A DNA stretch of 64,000 nucleotides, taken from positions 1-64,000 of the IMG/VR virus record IMGVR_UViG_3300042988_001309; one strand, 5' to 3'. The notes under the pieces are model-generated. The model was given only the letters and a program-made list of their open reading frames with translations, was not told the origin of the DNA and made no database searches. How positions within the stretch are numbered: position 1 is the stretch's first letter; every line of letters begins with the position of its first letter. The position numbers and the translations under genes were made by a program. The stretch comes from a virus. Below, piece after piece: positions 55,667 through 63,944 of this stretch.

Positions 55667-58600
55667 ATGACCGCCGACCAGGGCCGCATCTTGGCCATGG
55701 CGATCCTGCTGGAGGGCGCGATCCGAGACGCTCCTGCCCTCCCCGGCAAGGGTCCGCTCGCCTCGATCGCCGAGGTCTACAACCGCCTGCTCGCCGACCC
55801 CTCCGATCGCTACGGCGGCCCGGCGTTGATCGAGTTCGTGCTCGACGCCGCCCGCCGTCATGGCGCTGCGGTGCCCGGCGGTGAGGGCAAGTCGATCGAG
55901 CAGAGGTTCGGCAACCGGGGCGGCAAGCTCACCCCCGACGGCCTGCTGCGCCTCACCTCCACCGCCCTGCTCCCCAACGACCGAGGCCGAGCGGCACGGG
56001 CCACCCTCACCCGCTTCACCGGCCGGGGCAAGCTCGACCTCCCCGACGGTGATCGCCGCCAGGTCGACCACGCCCAAGCCTCGACGCTGTTCAACCGTGA
56101 GCGCCAGCGCAACCTGTTCGGCGCCCAGGCGGGCCATCTGTCGGCCGTGGAGATCGGCAAGCGGTTCACCCTGCCCGAGTCGTTCAAGGCCCGCGCCATC
56201 GGGGACCTGATCGCCCAGGACCCCTCCCGCGGCACCGAGTACGGCGGGACCGGCCGGTATCAAGACGGCTTCTACAGCGGCAACTGGAGCGTCGTGCTCG
56301 CCAACGCCCAGCGGCTCGACCCGAGCCTGGACGAGCGCTCCCCGGTCGGTGACGTGCTCGCCGCCTCCCAGCCGCCCGCCATCGGCTTCAACAACCCCGA
56401 ACAGGACCCCGCCTCGATCGCGCTGGCCGCCCGCCTCGCTGCCTCCGCCGACCCCGACGCCGAGCGCCGGGCATGGGCCACCGAGCAGGGCTGGACCGCC
56501 GAGGCCGGATACGTCGCCGCCCTCCAGGGCTGGTGGATCAACGACAGTTCCTCCCCGTGGGCCCAAGCGATGACGCTGGCCGCCGCTCAACGTCTCGGCG
56601 ACCCGAGCGACATGGCCCGCTCGCTCAGTCACCTCCAGGCCAAGGCCGCCGAGTGGGAGCCCGGCACGCTGGTCGGCCAGGACATCCTCGACTCCGCCGA
56701 GGGCCCGGCGCTGCGCCAGGCCGTCATGGCCATCTATGACCACACCCAGGCCCGCCTCGCCGACTACGGGCTCCGGCCCGACGACCTGATCGAGCTGTAC
56801 CGAGGGATCGGCCCCGACAACGAGATCCGCACCGGCGACACCGCCATCGCCGACCCGCTCACGTCGTGGTCGTCGAACCCCGCCGTGGCGTTGTCGTTCA
56901 CCAAGGTCCGCCGCGGCGGATCGGTGCTCAGCGGCTCGGTGCCCGCCCGCTCGATCCTCATGCTCATCACCGACGCCACCGGCTACGGCGGGCTCCACTA
57001 CGCGAAGTGGGAATGGCACCTCGACTCCCAAGAGGAGTTCGTGACCCTCGGTGGCCCGGTGAACGTGACGGTGACCAGGACCCAGGACCCGGTCGGGCTC
57101 CTGCACGGGTCGACCCCGGTCGAGTCGGTGATCGCCCGAGGTCCCGGCTTCAAGTCGGCCCGGCGCGAGGTGTACGTGGACGGCGACAACTGGATGCACG
57201 TCGTGCGCTCCGCCATGCCGTCATCGGGCATGAAGGCCCGGTTCGGCAACGCCGGGACGGCCAAGCTGTCCGCCGCTCGCCTCGCCAGCTTGATGGAGCG
57301 AGCCCCGACGAGCCCCCAGGCGCGAGCCACGCTCACCCGGTTCGGGATCGACTGGCATCGCCCGGCCGCTCCGGCCGCTCCGGCCAAGAACCCCGCCGTG
57401 CCGGAGCGCCTTGTCCTCGGCGTGCCCGGCTGGGACCAACAGTTCACCGCCCACCCCGAGGCGATCGAGCCGGTAATGCTGGCGCTGGAGGCCGAGGACC
57501 GCCTGCGCGCCTACGCCGCCAACGTCGGCACGGTCACCGACCGCTGGTCGGGCCGCTCCGAGGACTATCGGACCACCATCTTCAACAACGCCCAGTCGTT
57601 GCAGGCCGTCATGAAAGCGACGGTCAACGACCCGGACAACATGCCGGTCGATGTGGATTGGACCTCCGAGACCGTCGACATCGCCCACCAGACATGGGTC
57701 GACGCTCGCCCGTTCACCGACTGGTCCGTTCATGGCCCCGAGGACCGTTCGGCGTGGCTGCTCGCCGCGGCCAAGCGCCGGGTCTCGGGCGAGGACTGGG
57801 GCGTGGCGGTGACCAACGTGGCCCGCCGCCTGGCCGACGGCACGGCCCCCGAGGACACCTACGACCCCAACGACCAAGACGCCAACCAGCGGGCCGGGGT
57901 GACGAGGTACGACCCGTTCCTCGATCTCCAGCACGGCTGGGCGCTCTACAACGGTCTGCGCGACCCGGCGGTGACGACCCCCTCGCCCACCCCGCTGTAT
58001 CGGGGCATGTCGTTCACCCCTGACGGCAAGGCCATCGCCGTCGGGGACCGGATCGACATCGCCGCCGCCTCGTTCTCCCTGTCGAGCGACGTGGCCGACT
58101 CGTTCGCCCTCGACCGCAACTTCGACGAGGAATCTCAGGTCGCCACCGATGACGAATCCCTCGCCGCCACCGATCGGATGCGAGCCGAGCACTACCCCAA
58201 CGCGTCGCGCGTCGTGTACGTCGCCGCCCCCGGCACCCCGGGCTTCGATGCCACCAGCTTCTCGGTGCGCGGCGAGCAGGAGTGGCTCGTTGGCGGCACG
58301 TTCACCGTGACCGCCATCGACGAGGGCGACCGCGTCCGCTACATCCACATCGCCCCCGCTGCCACCAAGGCCGCACGCCGGTGGCGGATGGACCCCACCG
58401 ACTTGCCCGCCGATCTGGACTGGCCGGTGCGGCCGTCATCGGGGATGAAGGCCCGTTTCGGCAACGCCCACTCCGCCAAGCTCACCCCGGCCCGCCTGGC
58501 CAGCCTGCTGTCGCGTGCGGCCACCAGCCCCCAGGCGCGAGCCACGCTCACCCGGTTCGGCGTGGATTGGCGCACCGGCGCCATCGCCAACCCACCGGCC

Positions 58601-60544
58601 CCCCGGGTGCCTCGCCGCACGCTTCCCCGTCCGGCCCGTGACGGCAAGTGGCACCTCGTCGGCAACGTCGATGTCCGGGCCCTGCCCACCGACCCGGCCG
58701 ACACCTGGCGGGTGTCGTGTGAGCGTTGTGGCGGCACCGGCTACGTCACCAGCGGCAACGCCGCCCACGGCACGATCTGCTACCGCTGTGGCAGTGGGGG
58801 GGACGAGCCCGCCGTGCCCGTCAACACCGCCACCTCGCCGCTGCCCCCCAAGCTGCTCACCTGGGACGGGGTCGAGCTGCTCGACCAGCACCGCGCCCAA
58901 GTCGCCGCCGACGAGCAGGCCCGCAACGAGGCCCGCAAGGCCGAGTTCGTCCGCAAGCTCACCGTGTTCGACAACGCCGTCATGGCCGACCCCGAGTTCG
59001 GGTCTCGCATGGCCCGCCTGCGCTACCTCGACGACATGGCCCAAGGGGCAACGACCGAGCCCCCATCGGCATCACTGGCCATCGTGCGCCACGACGCCGT
59101 GGCCGACGCCGACGTGGGCAACACGTTCGACCTGACCCCGCACCGCGCCGAGCTGGCCCGAGCGTTCGACGCCGCCGAGGCCTACACCGCCCGGGTCTAC
59201 CCCGAGCTGGCCGCCGAGGTCGGCATCGGGCCGGAACGCTCCGGCCGAGCCCCGAGCCCCAAACAGGTGTCGTACCTGCGCAACCTGCTGCGCCGCTCGG
59301 GCATCAACCCCGCCGAGGCCGACACGGTCGACGACTCGACCATCGCATCGGCGCTCATCGACGCGCTCAACGAGGGCGACACCCGCCGGGCCCGCTACCT
59401 CCTCGACGCCTCAGCCCCGCCGTCATCGGAGCTGGGTCCAGTGCTCGACGCCCTGCTCGCCCGCCACCAGTTCGACCCCGACGCCGAGGAGGCTCCGCTC
59501 CCGGGGCTCAACCCTGACCGCGTGGTCGGCGACATCGGCCGCTCGCTTCTCGACCAGGGCTTCGCGCTACCCGACCAGCTCGCCGCCCGGCCAGCGAACG
59601 ATCCGGTGACCTCGATCGGGCTCGACGGCGCACTGTTCTCCGGCATCCGCGACGAGGGCGAGGCGTCCACGTTCGGGGAACTGCTCACCGCCTGGGCGCG
59701 CTTGCGCGAGCAACGAGCCGCCGACGAGGTCTGGCAGGGCACGCGGGACATCCTCGACGAGCAGGACGCCCTGGCCGACGCGGCCCGGCGCACCGGGGCG
59801 CCTTACCCCGAGGCCGAGATCGCCCGCCTCGGGGATCGACTGCGCGCTCGGGAGGCCGAGCTGACTGCCCAGGCCGAGGCCAAGTACCGCATCGGGCCCA
59901 GCCTGGGTTACGCCGTCATGATGCAAGACGCCTGGAGCGAGACCACCGCCGGTGACCGTTCGGCGGCCATGATCACCGCCGCCGCCAACCAGTTCCCGAA
60001 CCCGACGATGACCGAGGGGCTTCAAGCGTTCCGGCAGTTCCAACCCGGCTTGGCCGCATCTGCCGAGACGATCGTCAACGGCCCAGAGGCCCCGGCGATC
60101 GGCGCGTTCATGGCGACCACCTACGCCGCCACCCAACGGTTCCTCGCCGACAACGGCTTCCCCCCGGGCTCGACGGTGACGCTGTATCGAGGGGTCTCGA
60201 CCGGCGCCGACCAGGTGGGTGGGGAGGTGTTGGTCAACCCGCTCTCATCGTTCACCACCGACCGCTCCATCGCCGAACGGTTCTCGCGTGTCGACTGGGG
60301 CCTGGAGGGCCAAGGCGGGGTGATCACCGCCCAGGTGCCGGTCGAGCGGATCTTCTCGATCGCCGGGATCGGCCCCGGCCACCTCGCCAGCCGGGAAGTG
60401 GTGGTGCTCGGGGGACGGCTCCCGGCATCGGCCGATCTGACCTTCCGGCCGACCTACAAGGGCCTGGGCGGGCCGTCATACATCGACGCCGACAGCGACT
60501 GGCTGCGCGTGGCGGCCCGGTTGATCGCCTCCGCCAGCGCCTGA
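55667..60544 (+). CDS. Polyprotein with three ADP-ribosyltransferase-like domains, a zinc finger and three tag elements
   Basis: 1,625 residues. In order: a helical head (~1-75); tag copy 4 (79-117); ART-like domain 1 (~120-500) with R379 (ELYRGIG), S400/S402 (TSWSSNP) and Q455-x-E457 (SQEEFV); tag copy 5 (523-563); ART-like domain 2 (~570-895) with R779 (LYRGMS), S802/S804 (AASFSLSS) and E870-Q-E872 (GEQEWL); tag copy 6 (928-968); a four-Cys zinc site C1018-x2-C1021...C1038-x2-C1041 like one unit of the DnaJ finger; a helical region; and ART-like domain 3 (~1390-1620) with R1508 (LYRGVS), SSFTTDRS and E1577 (SREVVV). Domain 3 has Ser in place of the first E/Q. The R-S-ExE layout is that of mono-ADP-ribosyltransferases, which modify host proteins. 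It lies upstream of the prohead protease. Confidence 0.7.
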   Translation: MTADQGRILAMAILLEGAIRDAPALPGKGPLASIAEVYNRLLADPSDRYGGPALIEFVLDAARRHGAAVPGGEGKSIEQRFGNRGGKLTPDGLLRLTSTALLPNDRGRAARATLTRFTGRGKLDLPDGDRRQVDHAQASTLFNRERQRNLFGAQAGHLSAVEIGKRFTLPESFKARAIGDLIAQDPSRGTEYGGTGRYQDGFYSGNWSVVLANAQRLDPSLDERSPVGDVLAASQPPAIGFNNPEQDPASIALAARLAASADPDAERRAWATEQGWTAEAGYVAALQGWWINDSSSPWAQAMTLAAAQRLGDPSDMARSLSHLQAKAAEWEPGTLVGQDILDSAEGPALRQAVMAIYDHTQARLADYGLRPDDLIELYRGIGPDNEIRTGDTAIADPLTSWSSNPAVALSFTKVRRGGSVLSGSVPARSILMLITDATGYGGLHYAKWEWHLDSQEEFVTLGGPVNVTVTRTQDPVGLLHGSTPVESVIARGPGFKSARREVYVDGDNWMHVVRSAMPSSGMKARFGNAGTAKLSAARLASLMERAPTSPQARATLTRFGIDWHRPAAPAAPAKNPAVPERLVLGVPGWDQQFTAHPEAIEPVMLALEAEDRLRAYAANVGTVTDRWSGRSEDYRTTIFNNAQSLQAVMKATVNDPDNMPVDVDWTSETVDIAHQTWVDARPFTDWSVHGPEDRSAWLLAAAKRRVSGEDWGVAVTNVARRLADGTAPEDTYDPNDQDANQRAGVTRYDPFLDLQHGWALYNGLRDPAVTTPSPTPLYRGMSFTPDGKAIAVGDRIDIAAASFSLSSDVADSFALDRNFDEESQVATDDESLAATDRMRAEHYPNASRVVYVAAPGTPGFDATSFSVRGEQEWLVGGTFTVTAIDEGDRVRYIHIAPAATKAARRWRMDPTDLPADLDWPVRPSSGMKARFGNAHSAKLTPARLASLLSRAATSPQARATLTRFGVDWRTGAIANPPAPRVPRRTLPRPARDGKWHLVGNVDVRALPTDPADTWRVSCERCGGTGYVTSGNAAHGTICYRCGSGGDEPAVPVNTATSPLPPKLLTWDGVELLDQHRAQVAADEQARNEARKAEFVRKLTVFDNAVMADPEFGSRMARLRYLDDMAQGATTEPPSASLAIVRHDAVADADVGNTFDLTPHRAELARAFDAAEAYTARVYPELAAEVGIGPERSGRAPSPKQVSYLRNLLRRSGINPAEADTVDDSTIASALIDALNEGDTRRARYLLDASAPPSSELGPVLDALLARHQFDPDAEEAPLPGLNPDRVVGDIGRSLLDQGFALPDQLAARPANDPVTSIGLDGALFSGIRDEGEASTFGELLTAWARLREQRAADEVWQGTRDILDEQDALADAARRTGAPYPEAEIARLGDRLRAREAELTAQAEAKYRIGPSLGYAVMMQDAWSETTAGDRSAAMITAAANQFPNPTMTEGLQAFRQFQPGLAASAETIVNGPEAPAIGAFMATTYAATQRFLADNGFPPGSTVTLYRGVSTGADQVGGEVLVNPLSSFTTDRSIAERFSRVDWGLEGQGGVITAQVPVERIFSIAGIGPGHLASREVVVLGGRLPASADLTFRPTYKGLGGPSYIDADSDWLRVAARLIASASA
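55901..56017 (+). repeat. Tag element copy 4 (in ART polyprotein)
   Basis: Encodes residues 79-117 (QRFGNRGGKLTPDGLLRLTS..., ending RAARATLTRF), the N-terminal copy of three in this protein and the most diverged one. Confidence 0.75.
57233..57355 (+). repeat. Tag element copy 5 (in ART polyprotein)
   Basis: Encodes residues 523-563 (KARFGNAGTAKLSAARLASL..., ending ARATLTRFGIDW), between ART domains 1 and 2. Confidence 0.8.
58448..58570 (+). repeat. Tag element copy 6 (in ART polyprotein)
   Basis: Encodes residues 928-968 (KARFGNAHSAKLTPARLASL..., ending ARATLTRFGVDW), between ART domain 2 and the zinc-finger/ART 3 part. The DNA just upstream is again CCGTCATCGGG(C/G)ATGAAG, as before copy 5. 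Confidence 0.8.
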
Positions 60545-60562
60545 CCATCCCCCCTCACCGCC

Positions 60563-60588
60563 AGCGTGGCCACCACGCTTGGTAGCGT
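60563..60588 (+). promoter_or_regulatory. Hairpin and -10 box in the gap before the protease genes
   Basis: AGCGTGG-CCA-CCACGCT (60563-60579) is a perfect 7-bp stem with a 3-nt loop, possibly a terminator of the ART polyprotein transcript. TAGCGT (60583-60588) is a TANNNT box whose predicted start point lies at 60595. ATCAGCACACCTGGT (60595-60609) is a one-mismatch ACCAG-N5-CTGGT operator. Confidence 0.45.
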
Positions 60589-60594
60589 GAAAGG

Positions 60595-60837
60595 ATCAGC
60601 ACACCTGGTAACGATCAGGCAGAGTGGTCGTGGCTCGGTCGTCCGGGCACGCTGCACGCTCCGATCCGCTTCCTCGGGCTCGCCGTCGGGAGCGTCACCT
60701 TTGACGCCCCGGTGCCCGATCCGATTCCGATCCGCCCCAAACAGCTCGCGCTGTTCGACGACGAGGTGAGCGATGACCCTGGAGTTCAAGAGCGCCCAGA
60801 GCCTGACCGCCGTAGACGCAAACCAGGGGATCGCTGA
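60595..60837 (+). CDS. Probable small protein with an apparent AUC start
   Basis: 80 residues if translation begins at ATC 60595 (xSTPGNDQAEWSWLGRPG..., then RPKQLALFDDEVSDD). This frame has the GC-ending third positions of real genes in the window, while the overlapping GTG-started frame (60588-60769) does not. No ATG, GTG or TTG stands at its beginning; the first in-frame GTG is at 60712. ATC lies exactly 6 nt after TAGCGT, the spacing of the leaderless starts at 15738, 19517 and 52120. It overlaps the protease gene by 65 nt. A sequencing error (ATC for ATG or GTG) is the main alternative. Confidence 0.4.
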   Translation: MSTPGNDQAEWSWLGRPGTLHAPIRFLGLAVGSVTFDAPVPDPIPIRPKQLALFDDEVSDDPGVQERPEPDRRRRKPGDR

Positions 60838-63800
60838 GGCGATCGTCTCGGTCACCAACATCGTCGACCACGTCGGCGACAAGATCATCCCCGGCGCCTA
60901 CGCCGAGACCCTCAAGACCCGTCGCCCCAAGGTCTGCTGGAACCACAAGTGGGACAACACCGTGGGCAAGGTGCTGGAGATCGTCGAGTTGATGCCCGGC
61001 GATCCACGCCTGCCCGACAAGCTCAAGACGATCGGGGCCGGGGCGCTCAAGGTCAAGGTGCAGTTCAACCTCAACTCCACCCGAGGCCGCGATGCCTGGG
61101 AGGACGTGAAGTTCTACGGCGAGGAGGGCGAGTGGTCGATCGGCTACGACGTGAACGGCCCGACGGGCAAGAGCCGCAACGTCGGGGGAGTGCGGGAACT
61201 GCACCAGATCAACCTGTTCGAAGTCAGCCCCGTACCGTTCGGCGCCGCCCCGCTCACCGGAACCCTCGCCCTCAAGAGCCTCGGCGCACCGAGCGCACCT
61301 GAGGCCGTCATGGGCCGGGTCCCGTTCGACAACGCCGTGAAGGCCTACGGCGCCGGTGCCCAGCTCTCCGCCGGTGGACGAGCCCGCCTCACCGCACGGG
61401 CCGCCCTGCCCGGTCGCGAGGGGGCCGCGGCGCGAGCGACGCTCACCCGGTTCCTCGGCGGCGGCAAGCCCGAGGCGCCACGCCCGGCGGCTCAGCCGAC
61501 CCATTTCATGCCCCCGGACGCCCCGACGTTTCGCTTCCCCGAGAGCATCGACAACCTGCTCGCCGCCGGACCAGACGCCCTGTCGAGGGCCGCGTGGGCG
61601 CCCGTGGAATGGGACGAGACCGAGGACCCCTACTCCTACGAGAGCCGGTACATCATCGGCGGGCCCGACTCCGTCGTGACGCTCACCCCGGACCCCGGTC
61701 AGGGGCGGGCCTTCCTGTCAATCCCCGGCAACGACAGCCTGGAGATCAGGACCGTCGGCGATTTCGAGAAGGCCTACACGGCCATCGACCGCGGCTTCGT
61801 CGGCAAGCTGGAACTGCGGGATCTCTCGGCTCGCAACATCGCCGTCCTCATCGAGGACAACATCCGCGAGTCCGTCAATGCCGATGGGCGCCGGTCCGCC
61901 ACGGTCGACGGCGCCCCGGGGTTCGGCCTGGTGTTCACCCCCGACGGCCTGAACGTGGTCACTCCTGACGGGGCCGTGAAGCGGGTCAATGAGGTCGACG
62001 ACCTGCGCTTCGTCCTCGGCAAGCCCCCCTATCCGCACACCAGCCTCACCGGCTCCACCCCCAAGCCGAGGGGGACGACCTACGTGGTCCCGGCGGGGCG
62101 CATCCCCCGGAACCTGGGGGCGATGACGACCTCCGAACAGTACGAGGACATGGATCGCTACAACGCCTTCGTGGCGGCCGGTGGCGAGGGGCGCACCTGG
62201 ATTCCCACCGTCCGCGACTACCCCGACCCTGGAGGTCACGTCATGAACTGGCCGAAATCCGCCGAGCCCGTCATGGACCCGCTCGTCGCCGACTACCTCG
62301 ATCTGACCGGCAAGGCGTGGACCCGGGGCGGGAAGCTGTCCGACGCGGGTCGAGCCAAGCTGGTGGCACGCGCCGCTGTCCCCGGCAAGGAAGGCGCCGC
62401 CGCCCGCGCGACGTTGACCCGCTACCTCGGCGGCGACAAAGAGGCGGCCGGACGGATGATCCAAGCGCACCGTTCCGGCGACAAGCTGCCCGACGCCGCG
62501 GCGACGGCCAAGATGCCGTCGCGTCGCGAACGGCGCCTCATCGAGGCCGCCACCAACGGTGACAAGGAAGCGGTAGCCGCGTTGCGCGACATGGGTCTCG
62601 AAACCGACGGCCTGCCCGGCTACGGCTTCCAGCGCCCCGAGATCGCCGAAGGACTCGCCAGCGTGGAGCGCGCCGGGTTCGCCCCGTTCGTCCGTCAATG
62701 GAGTCGGGCGACCGGCAAACCGCAAACGGCCAGCGAGATTTACGGCATCCCCCGAGAGTTTCGCGACCCGCCCCCTGGCTATTCGACGAGGCAGGAATGG
62801 ACCGATGCTGTCGGCAGGGGTGTCCGCGGCGGCGACGGCACGGCGGCCAAGCCGTTCCTGGTGAGCGGTGATCTCCCCCCGGAAGAACGGCAACGACTGT
62901 TCAACGCCCTCGCCGACTCGTCCGCGGACGGGGTGCGTGGCGTCGCGATCGGGGACCCCGAACTTGGTGTCTCCGACCCGAAACTCACCGAACGTGCCCG
63001 CGCTCGGGCGGGGAATGACCTGCTGTCGTCGGCGTTCACCACCGCGAAACTCGACGAGTTCCACGCCGACTTCGACGGACGCAAAGACCTGTCCGACGCG
63101 ATTCAATCCGGCACCGGCAGTCAACGCGACCCGTACATCACCGACAACCCCGAAGCGGCCGCCATGGCGATCGGCAAAGGCAGGTTCGTCGAGCTGCAAC
63201 AGCCCGACGAACTGGCGACCATGATCGACGTGATCGCCGACTGGGTGAACGAGGCCAAGGCCAAGGGTGAGAAGGCCCCGACCTACGACCTGTGCCGGGC
63301 CATGGTCAAGGGCACCAACCTGTTCTGCATCGAGTCCAAGGGCATCCCCCGCATCAAGATGCCCCAGCTCTCTGGCATCCCGACGCCGGGCTCTCCGGCC
63401 GACTCGTTGCCCAAGCGGCCCAACGGCGAGGTCGACCTCGTCCCGTTGTTCCTCCAGCACCTGGCGTCCAAGGGCATCCGCTCCCAGCGCACCTCGGTGA
63501 AGGCCAGCCACCTGCGCGCCAGCCAGAACGAGCTGAACGGCGGCAAGGTGTCCGGCATGGTCCAGTCCATGGCCGCGGGCAAGCTCCCGCCGGGCTCGAT
63601 CATCTCGACGACCGACAACTACGTGGTCGACGGGCATCACCGCTGGGCGGCCACCATCGGCACCTCGATCAAACAGGGCGACGATCTCATGGTCGACACC
63701 GACCAGATCGACGCCCCGATCCTCCAGGTGCTCGCCCTGGCCAACCTCTACGCCGTGGAGATGGGCATCCCGCCCGCCGGGGCCGATGCCCCCGTGCCCC

Positions 63801-63931
63801 AGGCCAAGCGCTTCCGCCGTCATGGGTCGCTGCGCAAGAGCCGCGACTCCGCTCCGCCGTGCATCGGATGCGGGGACGAGCCCGACCCGATCGCCCAGTA
63901 CGTGGCCCTCAAGGCCAACCGCCCCCACTGA
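60773..63931 (+). CDS. Prohead protease fused to tag elements and a ParB-like nuclease domain
   Basis: 1,052 residues. Residues 1-175 are a prohead protease of the HK97 S78/U35 type: the IVDHVGDKIIPGAY start, H58 (CWNHKWDN) and S122 (EWSIGYDV), followed by HQINLFEVSPVPFGAAPLTG. Tag copies 7 (190-230) and 8 (514-554) bracket a ~280-residue alpha/beta module. The C-terminal ~400 residues contain NLFCIESKGIPRIKM and, near the end, a ParB-like site with D953-G-H-H-R957 (YVVDGHHRW). A terminal zinc-type CIGCGDE closes the chain. Proheads with a ParB-like domain on the protease are known in actinophages. The major capsid or scaffold gene should follow (63945). Codon choice in the region ~62450-63230 is less GC-ending than the rest. 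Confidence 0.8.
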   Translation: MTLEFKSAQSLTAVDANQGIAEAIVSVTNIVDHVGDKIIPGAYAETLKTRRPKVCWNHKWDNTVGKVLEIVELMPGDPRLPDKLKTIGAGALKVKVQFNLNSTRGRDAWEDVKFYGEEGEWSIGYDVNGPTGKSRNVGGVRELHQINLFEVSPVPFGAAPLTGTLALKSLGAPSAPEAVMGRVPFDNAVKAYGAGAQLSAGGRARLTARAALPGREGAAARATLTRFLGGGKPEAPRPAAQPTHFMPPDAPTFRFPESIDNLLAAGPDALSRAAWAPVEWDETEDPYSYESRYIIGGPDSVVTLTPDPGQGRAFLSIPGNDSLEIRTVGDFEKAYTAIDRGFVGKLELRDLSARNIAVLIEDNIRESVNADGRRSATVDGAPGFGLVFTPDGLNVVTPDGAVKRVNEVDDLRFVLGKPPYPHTSLTGSTPKPRGTTYVVPAGRIPRNLGAMTTSEQYEDMDRYNAFVAAGGEGRTWIPTVRDYPDPGGHVMNWPKSAEPVMDPLVADYLDLTGKAWTRGGKLSDAGRAKLVARAAVPGKEGAAARATLTRYLGGDKEAAGRMIQAHRSGDKLPDAAATAKMPSRRERRLIEAATNGDKEAVAALRDMGLETDGLPGYGFQRPEIAEGLASVERAGFAPFVRQWSRATGKPQTASEIYGIPREFRDPPPGYSTRQEWTDAVGRGVRGGDGTAAKPFLVSGDLPPEERQRLFNALADSSADGVRGVAIGDPELGVSDPKLTERARARAGNDLLSSAFTTAKLDEFHADFDGRKDLSDAIQSGTGSQRDPYITDNPEAAAMAIGKGRFVELQQPDELATMIDVIADWVNEAKAKGEKAPTYDLCRAMVKGTNLFCIESKGIPRIKMPQLSGIPTPGSPADSLPKRPNGEVDLVPLFLQHLASKGIRSQRTSVKASHLRASQNELNGGKVSGMVQSMAAGKLPPGSIISTTDNYVVDGHHRWAATIGTSIKQGDDLMVDTDQIDAPILQVLALANLYAVEMGIPPAGADAPVPQAKRFRRHGSLRKSRDSAPPCIGCGDEPDPIAQYVALKANRPH
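61340..61458 (+). repeat. Tag element copy 7 (in protease polyprotein)
   Basis: Encodes residues 190-229 (KAYGAGAQLSAGGRARLTAR..., ending AARATLTRFLGG), just after the protease domain. The RFGN start is replaced by AYGAG. Confidence 0.75.
62312..62434 (+). repeat. Tag element copy 8 (in protease polyprotein)
   Basis: Encodes residues 514-554 (KAWTRGGKLSDAGRAKLVAR..., ending AARATLTRYLGG). Closest to copy 7, so these two form a subtype. Confidence 0.75.
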
Positions 63932-63944
63932 GGAGGAACAGACC

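Noticed and set aside
60588-60769. GTG-started frame ending just before the protease gene
   Set aside because: Ser/Arg-rich with poor third-position GC; the frame with RPKQLALFDDE has normal bias.
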